Source of the DNA: Granulosicoccus sp045110515
GTDB lineage: Bacteria > Pseudomonadota > Gammaproteobacteria > Granulosicoccales > Granulosicoccaceae
Length of the DNA stretch: 64,000 nt
Direction of reading: 5' to 3'
NCBI GenBank assembly: GCA_045110515.1
Contig: JBGCGD010000044.1
Coordinates: 31,049 to 95,048, forward strand
Position 1 is the stretch's first letter, and every line of letters starts with the position of its first letter. The position numbers and the translations under genes are program-made. Under the pieces are notes generated by a model. It was given only the letters and a program-made list of their open reading frames with translations. It searched no databases and was not told the origin of the DNA. This document shows, piece after piece, positions 1-8,890 of this stretch.

Positions 1-850
1 AAGGCTTGATTTTGTTGACAGCACGGTAAGTGAATCGTTTTAAAGACGGAATTGGACCATCCTCTGCCATGCTTCGATTCTTTATGCCTAGATCTCTTAG
101 TACAAATCGATTGGCGAGCTGTACATACTGACGCTTATAAATCGCGGGTGTGTAATAGCTAGTGGCCAGAGACACATTCATATCCACATTCTGTAGGCGA
201 TGAGGGCCGTTATGAGGCCACGATGCAACATCACCAGGTGTTAATAGAAACTCCGCGGCGTGATCATCAAAACGTGTTTCATACGGCAGGTTTTCATCAA
301 TTTCGCCCGCGTATATGTCTTCAAGTAAATCTTGAGGAACCAGGCGAGTGTCCATAGCTGGGTAAACCCATAGGCGCTTTTGACCACGCATATGCCATAG
401 CATGTTCGGCTCAGCATCCACGTGGTAGTAAACCTGTGCTCCTGGCGAGCTAATTAGCAGTGTGCTGTAGTTTGCAACTGGGTTTTGAAGATGCGGGCAG
501 TTTTCATCCAGATGCTGGTACATGCCTTCGATAAGCTCTTTGTAGTCATTGCTAAACTCTTCTATATGAGTGATGTTCAGCCAAAGGCGCCCATCTTCCA
601 CCGCTCTCCATAAATCTGTACCGTTCGTTTCATCGGCGATGTCTACGCAAGACCATTCTTCAGGCCGGCACGGATCGTGGCCCATCGTGAAGGCTTGTAA
701 CCACTTCCGAGGAAACACGTCGAGCAGTGCGATCAGTTCGGGCTTTTCAAACAACTCACGTTGATGGTATTCGTGTTTGTTGATCATGGGGACATCGCCA
801 AATTTGGCGTAGTCTTCTTTAGTCCACTGGATAGGGCTTTTATCACTCAT
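1..850 (-). CDS. JmjC/cupin-like Fe(II)/2-oxoglutarate oxygenase, 3' end cut by window
   Basis: The reading frame opens with ATG at 850 and runs without a stop through the window edge, giving 283 residues with the C-terminus missing. Residues 141-145 read YYHVD and are followed by WHMRGQKRLWVYP; together with PHNGPH at 212-217 they form a His-x-Asp...His pattern (H143, D145, H213 or H217). This is the iron-binding triad of JmjC/cupin_8-like dioxygenases. Members hydroxylate proteins or small molecules using 2-oxoglutarate; the substrate here cannot be told. It is divergent from a GNAT gene across a 135-bp gap, so the two may share a control region. The fold class is fairly certain, the role unknown. 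Confidence 0.75.
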   Translation of the reverse strand, partial: MSDKSPIQWTKEDYAKFGDVPMINKHEYHQRELFEKPELIALLDVFPRKWLQAFTMGHDPCRPEEWSCVDIADETNGTDLWRAVEDGRLWLNITHIEEFSNDYKELIEGMYQHLDENCPHLQNPVANYSTLLISSPGAQVYYHVDAEPNMLWHMRGQKRLWVYPAMDTRLVPQDLLEDIYAGEIDENLPYETRFDDHAAEFLLTPGDVASWPHNGPHRLQNVDMNVSLATSYYTPAIYKRQYVQLANRFVLRDLGIKNRSMAEDGPIPSLKRFTYRAVNKIKP

Positions 851-985
851 AGTAGCTATCTATATCCACTTCAGGTCGAATTATGTGATGCGAACCACCT
901 TTTGATGCTGACGTGCGGCTTGATAGTTGCAAAGTAGCTTTACTGGAATATTAGGGTTATCTATCTTTGGTTTCGGTCAACTGGC

Positions 986-1651
986 ATGTTACTTAAATCG
1001 TTTTTCTACAAAGCGTTAAACAAGGTATGTACAGCTGACATAACGCGTGTTCTTTTCCTGGATAGGCGCACATTTACGCCGCTGGAAGCCGGTGAAAAGA
1101 TCGCCTGCCGATACCTAACTAAGGCAGACTTAGAAACGCTTTCCTCAGTAAATCGTTTCGGCATCCATGACAATTTTGTTAAGGATTTTGAAAAATATCG
1201 GTTCTTATGCATCGGTGCAATCGTCAACAGTGAAATAGTTGGCATTATATTTCTTGGTTCGGGCACGGTTCCGGCACGCCACAACAGTGGAGGTCCTGCC
1301 CATCATGGAATTGGTGTCAAGACCCCCAAGGCATGCTTCTACATGTTCAAGGTAAATGTGCTTCCTGAATTCCGGGGTCGTCGAGTCAATCCCGCCATGA
1401 TCTCTTTTGCGTTTGAGTCCTTGAGGCCGAGCATGCTGCAATCCATCGTCACAACCACCGATTGGACCAATGACGCCTTTTATAAGAGCGCCTGCCGATT
1501 GGGATTTATCCAAAGAGGTCATGCGGCTGAATTCGTGTTTGCAGGCACTCACCTGTATCATTTACCCAAGGCCCTCGATGCAGCGAATGGAGACGTCAGG
1601 CCCCACGCCACGGAACAGGATGAAGATGTTATCCGGTTCAAAGGTGAGTAA
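986..1651 (+). CDS. GNAT-family N-acetyltransferase-like protein
   Basis: The protein has 221 residues. The central part (about residues 40-190) has a GNAT layout: a strand ending in VNVLPEFRGRR, which corresponds to the acetyl-CoA pyrophosphate-binding motif A, then a helix, and later DWTNDAFYKSACRLGF, typical of the C-terminal motif B where a residue following an asparagine contacts CoA. The R-x-x-G-x-G/A signature is imperfect (RGRRVN), so catalysis is likely but not certain. The acceptor is unknown. It is divergently oriented to the oxygenase-like gene at 850 and stands alone before the DUF599 gene. Confidence 0.6.
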   Translation: MLLKSFFYKALNKVCTADITRVLFLDRRTFTPLEAGEKIACRYLTKADLETLSSVNRFGIHDNFVKDFEKYRFLCIGAIVNSEIVGIIFLGSGTVPARHNSGGPAHHGIGVKTPKACFYMFKVNVLPEFRGRRVNPAMISFAFESLRPSMLQSIVTTTDWTNDAFYKSACRLGFIQRGHAAEFVFAGTHLYHLPKALDAANGDVRPHATEQDEDVIRFKGE

Positions 1652-1828
1652 TGTCCATCGGTCATGACCTGAGCGAAATTTGAGACTTGCGTCAAGTTTA
1701 GGGCTCTGCTGCATGACGTGTTCTCGCGTTTCCCGCAGTCATTTTTTGCGTATGATTAAGCGAAAGCTTGTGCACTTGCGAATCCAATCCATAGCGTGAC
1801 TCCCAACATTATCCATTAAATATCATTT

Positions 1829-2542
1829 ATGTATGATTTCTACGGATTTGGTCTGATTGACGGTTTTGCCGTTACCTGGTTTTTCGTGGTTTGGTTCCTG
1901 CATTTTTACCTACTCAACACCTCGTCATTTCGGACGAAAACCATCAGTCACACGATGGCCATTCAGCGTGAACGATGGATGTTGAACGTCGTTGCTCGTG
2001 GCGATTCCCCCATCGATGCCATTTTGCAAAACGGCTTACAGCAGGGTGTTCTGTTTTTCGCCTCTACCACTGTTCTGTTATTGGGCGGGCTGGTAGCCGG
2101 GTTGGGTGCCGCGGATAGAGGCGTTGCTTTGCTTCAGGAAATACCTGCATCCACCACTAATACAAGCTTGCAGTGGGAGATAAAACTCCTATTGATTATT
2201 CTAATTTTTGTTTTTGCCTTTTTTAAGTTTGCATGGAGTTATCGACTCTATAACTACATACTCATTCTTATAGGTGCATCACCCAAGTGGTCAAATAGCG
2301 ATGAACAAGCGTTGAGTGCTGAGAATCTATCGAACTATGCGAAAAAACTAGCAAGACTTCATGCGTTAGCCGCTAAACATTTCACGACTGGTTTGAATGC
2401 GTATTTCTTCGCACTTGCCGCTTTTGCCTGGATGATAAATGCCTGGTTCTTTATCGTCGCAACGTTCTGGATTGCCTTGGTACTCTATCGACGAGCTTTC
2501 CGTTCTGAATTTTTAAAGATCGTAAAAATGACCGAACACTAA
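1829..2542 (+). CDS. DUF599 family inner-membrane protein
   Basis: This 237-residue protein is predominantly hydrophobic. Likely membrane segments lie near residues 8-29, 73-94, 117-136 and 190-222. The motif HTMAIQRERWM after the first segment and the overall length fit the DUF599 family, whose function is not known. No signal peptide cleavage site is evident, so it is probably an integral cytoplasmic-membrane protein. It is monocistronic: 177 bp separate it from the preceding gene, and the arsC-like gene converges on it with 16 bp between stops. Confidence 0.7.
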   Translation: MYDFYGFGLIDGFAVTWFFVVWFLHFYLLNTSSFRTKTISHTMAIQRERWMLNVVARGDSPIDAILQNGLQQGVLFFASTTVLLLGGLVAGLGAADRGVALLQEIPASTTNTSLQWEIKLLLIILIFVFAFFKFAWSYRLYNYILILIGASPKWSNSDEQALSAENLSNYAKKLARLHALAAKHFTTGLNAYFFALAAFAWMINAWFFIVATFWIALVLYRRAFRSEFLKIVKMTEH

Positions 2543-2558
2543 TGATGTGTCGTTACAA

Positions 2559-2909
2559 TTATAAATTTTCAGAATAAGATTCTGCGTCGAAGCCCAGCAA
2601 AATCGATTTGCCACCTGTTATTACTGGTCGTTTAATGAGGCTGGTGTTTTCAATCATTAGTGCGATGGCTTTGCTTTCAGTCAGATTTTCTTTATCTGCT
2701 TCGTCCAGTGTGCGCCATGTTGTGCCGCGACGATTGACAAGCGATTCCCAACCCAACTGTTTGCTAAATGCTTTTAAGGTTTTCGCATCAATTCCTTTTT
2801 TCTTGTAGTCGTGAAACTCATAGCTGATCGATGCCGCATCGAGCCACTTTCGGGCTTTTTTTACAGTATCGCAATTGGGAATACCATAGACGGTAATCGA
2901 ATCAGCCAT
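2559..2909 (-). CDS. ArsC/Spx-type reductase family protein (YffB-like)
   Basis: The protein is 116 residues with a thioredoxin-like fold signature at the N-terminus, YGIPNCDTVKKAR, giving a single candidate nucleophile C13. The C-terminal half contains IKRPVI, which matches the conserved arsenate-reductase-like segment (L-x-x-R-P). Length and sequence fit the YffB branch of the ArsC family. This branch is often found beside dapD or dapE, and its physiological substrate is unclear; a glutathione-dependent thiol role has been suggested. It is the last gene of the dapC-dapD-arsC-like minus-strand cluster, 15 bp after dapD. Confidence 0.85.
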   Translation of the reverse strand: MADSITVYGIPNCDTVKKARKWLDAASISYEFHDYKKKGIDAKTLKAFSKQLGWESLVNRRGTTWRTLDEADKENLTESKAIALMIENTSLIKRPVITGGKSILLGFDAESYSENL

Positions 2910-2924
2910 GAGTCTGTCCTTTAA

Positions 2925-3755
2925 TTAATCAGCTAGTCGCAGTAGTTCGTTAATACCGACCTTGCTTCGTGTTTTTTCATCCACTCGTTTTACGATCACG
3001 GCGCAATAAAGACTGTACTTTCCATCGCTGGAAGGTAAGTTGCCCGAGACAACGACAGAACCTGCGGGTATACGTCCGTAGGTGATTTCGTCGCGTTCGC
3101 GATCATAGATACGAGTGCTTTGACCAATATAAACACCCATTGAAATTACCGAGCCTTCTTCAACCACAACACCCTCAACAACTTCAGAGCGAGCACCGAT
3201 GAAGCAGTTATCTTCAATGATGGTGGGTGATGCCTGAAGTGGTTCCAGTACGCCACCGATTCCTACACCGCCAGACAAGTGAACGTTCTTGCCGATTTGT
3301 GCGCAGGAACCCACGGTTGCCCACGTGTCTACCATAGTGCCAGAATCTACATAGGCACCGATGTTGACGTAGGAGGGCATAAGAATAGTGTTAGGTGCGA
3401 TAAAACTCCCTTTTCGTGCCATGGCTGGAGGTACAACGCGCACACCGGCAGCTTGGAATTCGTTGGCACTCATATCAGTGAATTTACCGGGGACTTTATC
3501 GTAGAAGCGTGTAAAACCACCGGCTTCTATTGGCGCATTGTCTCGAAGCCTGAACGAGAGCAATACCGCTTTTTTCAACCATTCGTTGACTTGCCATTGG
3601 CCAACGCCTTGTGGTTCTGCAACACGGGCTTTTCCTGAGTCGAGTAATGCAATAGCTTCCTCTACCGATTTACCAATCTCGCCTTTTGCATCGGCAGTAC
3701 TAATATTGTCGCGATTTTCCCAGGCATCATTAATGATGCTTTCTAGTTCACTCAT
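2925..3755 (-). CDS. dapD: 2,3,4,5-tetrahydropyridine-2,6-dicarboxylate N-succinyltransferase
   Basis: DapD transfers succinyl from succinyl-CoA to tetrahydrodipicolinate in the succinylase branch of lysine and meso-diaminopimelate synthesis. The 276-residue length matches the family. The N-terminal helical domain is followed by a left-handed beta-helix of hexapeptide repeats (about residues 105-215, e.g. GAYVDSGTMVDTWATVG and GVGIGGVLEPLQ, then IEDNCFIGARSEVVEGV). It lies 27 bp downstream of dapC on the same strand, so successive pathway enzymes are encoded together. Confidence 0.97.
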   Translation of the reverse strand: MSELESIINDAWENRDNISTADAKGEIGKSVEEAIALLDSGKARVAEPQGVGQWQVNEWLKKAVLLSFRLRDNAPIEAGGFTRFYDKVPGKFTDMSANEFQAAGVRVVPPAMARKGSFIAPNTILMPSYVNIGAYVDSGTMVDTWATVGSCAQIGKNVHLSGGVGIGGVLEPLQASPTIIEDNCFIGARSEVVEGVVVEEGSVISMGVYIGQSTRIYDRERDEITYGRIPAGSVVVSGNLPSSDGKYSLYCAVIVKRVDEKTRSKVGINELLRLAD

Positions 3756-3782
3756 TGTTTTATCTCTTAAAGGTTGGGGTGC

Positions 3783-4973
3783 CTATAGGCACTGGATTAT
3801 TCTGTTGGCAGCTTGAACGCAATCATCAAGAGGTGCGACAAGCGCTAGTCTCAGTCGATTTTGCCCAGGATTCACTGCGTTGTCGGGAGTGGCTCTGGCG
3901 AGAAAACTACCGGGCACTGCCCGTACGTTTTGATCTGCTAACAAACGCTGTGTAAATGTTTGGTCATCGGTGGGTAGCTCTGGCCAGAGATAGAATCCGG
4001 CCGGGGGTGTATTCACTGATAACTTTGTATTCAGTATGCTAACTACCGCTGCATATTTTTCATCGTAGGCAGCCCTGTTCTGTGTGACATGTTGTTCATC
4101 ACTCCATGCAGCTGTGCTTGCGCTTTGCACAGCTCCAGACATGGAGCAGCCTTGGTAAGTTCTATAAGAGGCAAAGTGTTTGATGAGATTTGCATCGCCG
4201 GCAACAAAACCTGAGCGCAGTCCGGGTAGGTTCGAACGTTTGGATAAACTGTGAAAAACCAAACAGCGATCGAACGTCTCTAATCCCATTGCCCACGCTG
4301 CTTGAAGAAGGCCGCAAGGTGCACCTGATTCTTTGCGGTATATCTCGCTGTAGCATTCGTCGCTGACAATGACAAAATCGTGTTTTTGCGATTTTTCAAT
4401 AAGTGCTTGAAGAGCACTCATTGAATTAACAGCCCCGGTAGGATTGCCCGGTGTGCAGATATAGATTAACTGAGCATCATCAAATTCTTTGTCTGAAATG
4501 GATGCCAGGTTGGCATCAGCATTTTCATCAATGGTATAGAAGTTAGGTTTGCATCCGGCTAAAAGGGTTGCGCCTTCATAAATCTGGTAGAAGGGGTTTG
4601 GCATCAGTACGCTACCGGCTGACTTGCTGCGGTCTAGAACGCATTGAGCAATCGCAAAAAGACCTTCGCGGGTTCCGTTGACCGGGAGTATGTGCTTTTC
4701 AGCTAGAGTGCCGGCTTTCTTAAGATCAAAGCGCTGGCGTAACCATTGAGCAATGGAGTTTCGCAGTTCATCGGAGCCGCGTGTACTGGGGTATTGCTCC
4801 AATGTCTTTAGGGAGTCCGTTAGGGCATCCAAAACAAATTGAGGCGCAGGATGTTTGGGCTCACCGACGGACAAAGAGATGGGCGTTTGCGCTGACGGCT
4901 CAATCCCCTCGAGCAACGTCCGAAGTTTCTCGAATGGATAGGGCTGTAATAGATTTAATTCAGAATTGATCAT
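3783..4973 (-). CDS. dapC: succinyldiaminopimelate transaminase
   Basis: This is a fold-type I PLP aminotransferase that converts N-succinyl-2-amino-6-oxopimelate to N-succinyl-diaminopimelate with glutamate. With the ATG at 4973 it is 396 residues, the usual DapC length. The open frame extends 62 codons further upstream, but that part is unlike the family and would overlap the divergent DUF1415 gene. Visible landmarks are SVGEPKHPAP near residue 36, TPGNPTG at 174-180, the SDECYSE segment at 204-210, and the Schiff-base lysine K245 in HSLSKRSNLPGLRSGF. Its place directly before dapD supports DapC over other aminotransferases of this class. Confidence 0.93.
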   Translation of the reverse strand: MINSELNLLQPYPFEKLRTLLEGIEPSAQTPISLSVGEPKHPAPQFVLDALTDSLKTLEQYPSTRGSDELRNSIAQWLRQRFDLKKAGTLAEKHILPVNGTREGLFAIAQCVLDRSKSAGSVLMPNPFYQIYEGATLLAGCKPNFYTIDENADANLASISDKEFDDAQLIYICTPGNPTGAVNSMSALQALIEKSQKHDFVIVSDECYSEIYRKESGAPCGLLQAAWAMGLETFDRCLVFHSLSKRSNLPGLRSGFVAGDANLIKHFASYRTYQGCSMSGAVQSASTAAWSDEQHVTQNRAAYDEKYAAVVSILNTKLSVNTPPAGFYLWPELPTDDQTFTQRLLADQNVRAVPGSFLARATPDNAVNPGQNRLRLALVAPLDDCVQAANRIIQCL

Positions 4974-5015
4974 TCCCAGTATTATACGGGAGAGCCAACC
5001 AGGAACGAGCCTGTT

Positions 5016-5552
5016 TTGAAGACTGATTCTGTAATCGAAGCGACTGAGCACTGGTTGGACAAACTGGTTATTGGTCTGAATTTGTGTCCGTTTGCCCGTG
5101 GGCCTCGACTCAAAAACCAGATTCAAATTGTAGTGGCCAAATACTTTGACACGGCTCAATGCCTACAAGCCTTTTCAGAAGAGGCGGCGAAACTTGCGAG
5201 AGGCGACGAGCAGGCAACAACTCTGTTCGTGCTACCCGAAGGTTATGAGGATTTTGACGATTATCTTGACCTTCTGGCATTGTCCGAGGCTTTGCTTGAT
5301 GACTTGGGGTTTACTGGAAGCCTGCAGATAGCCAGTTTCCACCCCGACTATCAATTTGACGGGACATCCCTGTCAGATGTCAGCAACTGGACGAACAGGG
5401 CTCCTTTTCCCATATTGCACTTACTGCAGGAGGAGAGCGTCAGTAAAGCCGTTGATGCGCATTCAGACCCGGAATCTATCCCCGAAAGCAATATCCGTGC
5501 GTTGGAGACATTGGGTTTGAGCGGCGTGTTGAAGCTGCTGGAGCGAGCCTAG
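5016..5552 (+). CDS. DUF1415 domain-containing protein
   Basis: This 178-residue soluble protein starts close to the divergent dapC start (42 bp apart). The N-terminal segment LDKLVIGLNLCPFARGP and the later SFHPDYQFDG are the recognisable conserved parts of DUF1415, a family with no established function. The conserved C24 in the CPFA motif and the HPDY motif could belong to an active site, but that is inference. No signal peptide or membrane segment is present. Confidence 0.8.
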   Translation: MKTDSVIEATEHWLDKLVIGLNLCPFARGPRLKNQIQIVVAKYFDTAQCLQAFSEEAAKLARGDEQATTLFVLPEGYEDFDDYLDLLALSEALLDDLGFTGSLQIASFHPDYQFDGTSLSDVSNWTNRAPFPILHLLQEESVSKAVDAHSDPESIPESNIRALETLGLSGVLKLLERA

Positions 5553-5805
5553 TCTGAGACAGGGTTTTAAAACAAACAGCATGGTGCGCTCGACATGATA
5601 GACAAATGGGACTCTGTGTGCCACTGCCTCAGAATCTGCAGCCAAATAAACGCTACGAATCTAAAAAAGCGCATTCCCCTATTGGCAGAGGCTATGCGAT
5701 AGGTGCAGGCTGCTTGTGTGATTGGTTGTAATTGATCTGGTTGAACCTTCGGAACTTTTCAGTCGATCTAAAGCCGACAAAGAGTTCTGAAGGTCGACTG
5801 CCAAC
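5553..5805. other. intergenic region with two interleaved inverted repeats
   Basis: This gap lies between the convergent DUF1415 and dienelactone hydrolase genes. No credible gene is visible. Near its right end a 12-bp arm at 5745-5756 pairs with 5783-5794 (one G-U pair), and a perfect 7-bp arm at 5760-5766 pairs with 5794-5800. The two pairings interleave rather than nest. A terminator for one or both genes is possible, although no long T-run follows. Confidence 0.45.
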
Positions 5806-6690
5806 CTAACTTAAATGCTGTTTAAAAAACTCAACGGTTCTGGTCTCTGAAAGCTCAGCAGCTTCTTTATTAAAGCGGGGAGTCGAGTTGTTGTGAAATC
5901 CGTGTCGAGTTCCCGCGTACAAATGGCGTTCGTAAGTCTTACCGTTTTCTTTCAGAGCGGTTTCAAAATCTGGCCACATGGCATTGATGCGTTTGTCGTC
6001 TTCGGCAGATTGCACCATGAGGGGAGCTGTGACTTTAGCCACATCTTCGGCCTTTAACGCAGCGCCGTAATACGGAACCGCTGCATGGAGATCATCGCCC
6101 ATTTCTGCCGCAAGAAAGTTGGTAGTGCCGCCACCCCAGCAAAAACCGACAGATCCTAGTTTGCCGGTCGATAGTTCATGCGATTGCACGAATTTGGCGC
6201 TGTTGAGCATGTCTGTTTTCAGTTTCGCCTGATCGAGGCTTTTTTGCAAAATTTTGCCATCGTCGTCATTACCCGGATAACCGCCTACTGGGGATAGACC
6301 GTCGGGTGCCAATGCCAGAAAACCCATGGTCGCGAACCGTCTAGCGACGTCTTCAATGTATGGATTAAGGCCGCGGTTTTCATGAATAACAATGACAGCC
6401 GGGTGGGGGCCTGCTGCCGTGGGTTGAACCAGATAGCCGCGCATCTCACCGGAGGTTCCACCGGGTGAGGCATAGTCAAGATACGTTGCTTTGATACGCT
6501 CGTCTGTGAATGAGATTGTTTGTGCCTGTGCGTATCGCGGCAACAATGACTGAGCCATTGCCAGTCCGGACACGCCAGCAATGGTTATCGCACTGGCTTT
6601 TTGTAGAAAGTCGCGTCGCGTCATTCCGCTATGACAGTATTCGTCGTATAGGTCGTAAATTCTTTGATCAATGTGGTTTAAGTCAGACAT
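5806..6690 (-). CDS. Tat-exported dienelactone hydrolase family protein
   Basis: The protein has 294 residues. A twin-arginine signal is visible at residues 23-50: the TRRDFLQKAS motif (R25-R26) followed by a moderately hydrophobic stretch and a likely AQA cleavage site near residue 56. It is preceded by an unusually long, charged 22-residue n-region. The mature part is an alpha/beta hydrolase of the dienelactone hydrolase type: nucleophile C184 in GFCWGGG, acidic residue D231 or D232, and H263 in TRHGFHNN. A hydrolytic role in the periplasm is inferred; the substrate is unknown. It is a single gene, divergent from hflK. Confidence 0.85.
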   Translation of the reverse strand: MSDLNHIDQRIYDLYDEYCHSGMTRRDFLQKASAITIAGVSGLAMAQSLLPRYAQAQTISFTDERIKATYLDYASPGGTSGEMRGYLVQPTAAGPHPAVIVIHENRGLNPYIEDVARRFATMGFLALAPDGLSPVGGYPGNDDDGKILQKSLDQAKLKTDMLNSAKFVQSHELSTGKLGSVGFCWGGGTTNFLAAEMGDDLHAAVPYYGAALKAEDVAKVTAPLMVQSAEDDKRINAMWPDFETALKENGKTYERHLYAGTRHGFHNNSTPRFNKEAAELSETRTVEFFKQHLS

Positions 6691-6845
6691 CTTTAGTTTC
6701 TTATATTGCTGAGACCAAGTTCAGCATACAACAGGTATGCATCAAAGCCCTATGACAACAAATTTTGGTAGTAATTTGCCGGCTGTTATTTGTGCAAATT
6801 CGCGATGCCCAACTATTCTCTTATATGGGTCTATGGGATATACGA

Positions 6846-7919
6846 ATGTCAGGAAACAATCCGCTCGACGATTTATTGCGTCAGTTAAAAAGCGCGCGTG
6901 CAACACCCAACGAAAAAAGCAATGGAGCTGCGGGGGGCAATGTCACTGAAGGTTCTTTCGGAAAAGGTGGCGGCTCGGGCGTGGCTGGTTTTTTGGGTAG
7001 TTTCGGACTATTGCTGCTCGCTGGCATCGTCTACCTAGGGTATACCGCCTACTACACCATACCGAGTGACTCTGTAGGAATTGTTCAAAGGTTCGGTAAG
7101 TATGTTTCTGAACAAGATCCGGGTTTACATTTTAAGCTTCCTCTGGGGATCGATAAAGTCACCATCTTGCCTGTAAAAAGGCAGCTGAAACAAGAGTTTG
7201 GCTTCGCAACGGCGGGGGCTAGCAATAGTAGTCAAAGCCGTCCAGATCTCTCTCAACAGAGTCAAATGGTGACGGGGGATCTCAATGCAGCACTGGTTGA
7301 ATGGGTGGTGCAGTACCGTATTGCTGAGCCACAAAAATACTTGTTTGATGTTCGTAACCCTGGTGAAACACTTCGAGATCTTTCCGAGTCAGTGATGCGC
7401 GTAGTCGTCGGAGATCGCTCGGTGGACGAGGTCATTACTATCGGCCGACAAGAAATTGAAACCGTTGCGCTTGCCGATATGCAGTCACTGGTCGCGAAGT
7501 ACGAAATTGGCGTTAGCATTGATCAAGTACAGTTAAAAAACATTAATCCTCCTCGCCCTGTACAAGAGTCCTTTAATGAGGTGAATCAGGCGCAGCAAGA
7601 GAAAGAAAGTTTGATTAACGCTGCCCGCCGTGAATACAACAAAGTGATCCCACTGGCTGAAGGTGAAAAGGATCAGCGTATCAGAGCAGCTGATGGATAC
7701 CGCCTGCAAAGAGTCAACGAGGCTGAGGGTGATGCCGCAAGGTTTAACGCGATATTGACGGAATACAGCAAAGCGCCGGACGTGACGCGAAGGCGGATTT
7801 ATATAGAGACACTGCAGGAAGTCCTGCCGGGTTTAGACAACAAAATAATTATGGATGAAAATTCTCAACAGATGCTTCCGTTAATGCACCTTAATGGCGC
7901 CTCGGGAGCACTGCGATGA
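6846..7919 (+). CDS. hflK: HflK, SPFH-domain regulator of FtsH
   Basis: HflK forms a large membrane complex with HflC around the FtsH protease and modulates membrane-protein quality control. I chose the ATG at 6846 (357 residues) because GGGA at 6835-6838 sits 7 bp upstream and the sequence then reads MSGNNPLDDLLRQ; the frame is open another 27 codons upstream. A glycine-rich N-terminal region is followed by one membrane segment (VAGFLGSFGLLLLAGIVYLG), then the SPFH/Band 7 domain beginning YTIPSDSVGIVQRFGKY. The charged helical region near the end is the usual coiled coil. The gene overlaps hflC by 4 bp (ATGA). Confidence 0.95.
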   Translation: MSGNNPLDDLLRQLKSARATPNEKSNGAAGGNVTEGSFGKGGGSGVAGFLGSFGLLLLAGIVYLGYTAYYTIPSDSVGIVQRFGKYVSEQDPGLHFKLPLGIDKVTILPVKRQLKQEFGFATAGASNSSQSRPDLSQQSQMVTGDLNAALVEWVVQYRIAEPQKYLFDVRNPGETLRDLSESVMRVVVGDRSVDEVITIGRQEIETVALADMQSLVAKYEIGVSIDQVQLKNINPPRPVQESFNEVNQAQQEKESLINAARREYNKVIPLAEGEKDQRIRAADGYRLQRVNEAEGDAARFNAILTEYSKAPDVTRRRIYIETLQEVLPGLDNKIIMDENSQQMLPLMHLNGASGALR

Positions 7920-8890
7920 AAATTACAAGCATCCTACTGGGTATAGTCGCTGCAGCTGTATTAATGGTTGTTTCAGGCGCTTTGTATACGGTTGATGAAA
8001 CTGAACAAGTCATCATCACTCAGTTCGGTAAGCCCGTTGGTGAGCCTAAAACAGAAGCGGGGCTTAAGTTCAAAACCCCGTTCATTCAAGAAGTTAACCC
8101 CATCGACAAAAGAATTCTGGAGTGGGATGGTTCGCCAAGCAACATGCCCACGAAAGACAAACTTTACATAGCTGTCGATCTCTTTGCGCGATGGAAAATC
8201 ACTGACCCGCTGCAGTATTTTCTTCGTTTGAGAGATGAGCGAAGTGCGCAGTCACGATTAGACGATATTCTGGGGAGTGAGACGCGAAATGCTGTTGCAA
8301 AACACGAACTCATTGAGCTGGTGCGTACCACTAAAGATCGTATTCCCCTCAGAGATGTGTCACTGTCAGATTCAGACCAAAGTACTTTGGGCGGGCTAGT
8401 ACCTATCAGCAAAGGTCGGGCATTGGTCGAGGATGAAATTTTTGCAGCGGCTGCACCGAAAGTTCAAGTGTTCGGCATTGAGCTTCTCGATATTCGCTTT
8501 AAGCGAATCAATTACAACGAAAGTGTCAGACCCAAAATTTACGAACGCATGATCAGTGAGCGACGACAAATTGCTGAGCGATTCCGGTCTGAGGGTAACG
8601 GGGAGGCGGCTAGAATCAACGGTAATCGTGAGCGTGAATTGAAGAGAATTCAGTCCGAGGCTTACCGGGAAGTTGAGGAGATTAGAGGGGATGCAGATGC
8701 AAAGGCCACTGAAATTTATGCGGCAGCGTATAATCAGACCCCGGAAGCGGCCGACTTCTATGAATTTCAGAAAACCATGGATATGTACAAATCGGTCATG
8801 AAGGATAATTCCACGCTGATTATGTCCACCACCAGCGAGGCCTTCGAGTATTTGAAGTCAATGAATCCAACTGGAGAGAATAAGCCATGA
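7916..8890 (+). CDS. hflC: HflC, SPFH-domain partner of HflK
   Basis: The protein has 324 residues with an N-terminal membrane anchor at about residues 5-25, immediately followed by the Band 7 domain (YTVDETEQVIITQFGKPVGE). A basic and acidic coiled-coil stretch (ERRQIAERFRSEGNGEAARING) precedes the C-terminus. HflC sits in the cytoplasmic membrane with most of its mass in the periplasm. The start overlaps the hflK stop (ATGA), and its own stop overlaps the next start in the same way, indicating translational coupling of three genes. Confidence 0.96.
   Translation: MKITSILLGIVAAAVLMVVSGALYTVDETEQVIITQFGKPVGEPKTEAGLKFKTPFIQEVNPIDKRILEWDGSPSNMPTKDKLYIAVDLFARWKITDPLQYFLRLRDERSAQSRLDDILGSETRNAVAKHELIELVRTTKDRIPLRDVSLSDSDQSTLGGLVPISKGRALVEDEIFAAAAPKVQVFGIELLDIRFKRINYNESVRPKIYERMISERRQIAERFRSEGNGEAARINGNRERELKRIQSEAYREVEEIRGDADAKATEIYAAAYNQTPEAADFYEFQKTMDMYKSVMKDNSTLIMSTTSEAFEYLKSMNPTGENKP

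Noticed and set aside
1205..1561. Minus-strand frame of 118 codons inside the GNAT gene
   Set aside because: It overlaps the GNAT gene entirely, and no family, ribosome-binding site or partner is evident.
4974..5159. N-terminal extension of dapC to 5159
   Set aside because: It overlaps the divergent DUF1415 gene and the extra 62 residues do not resemble aminotransferases.
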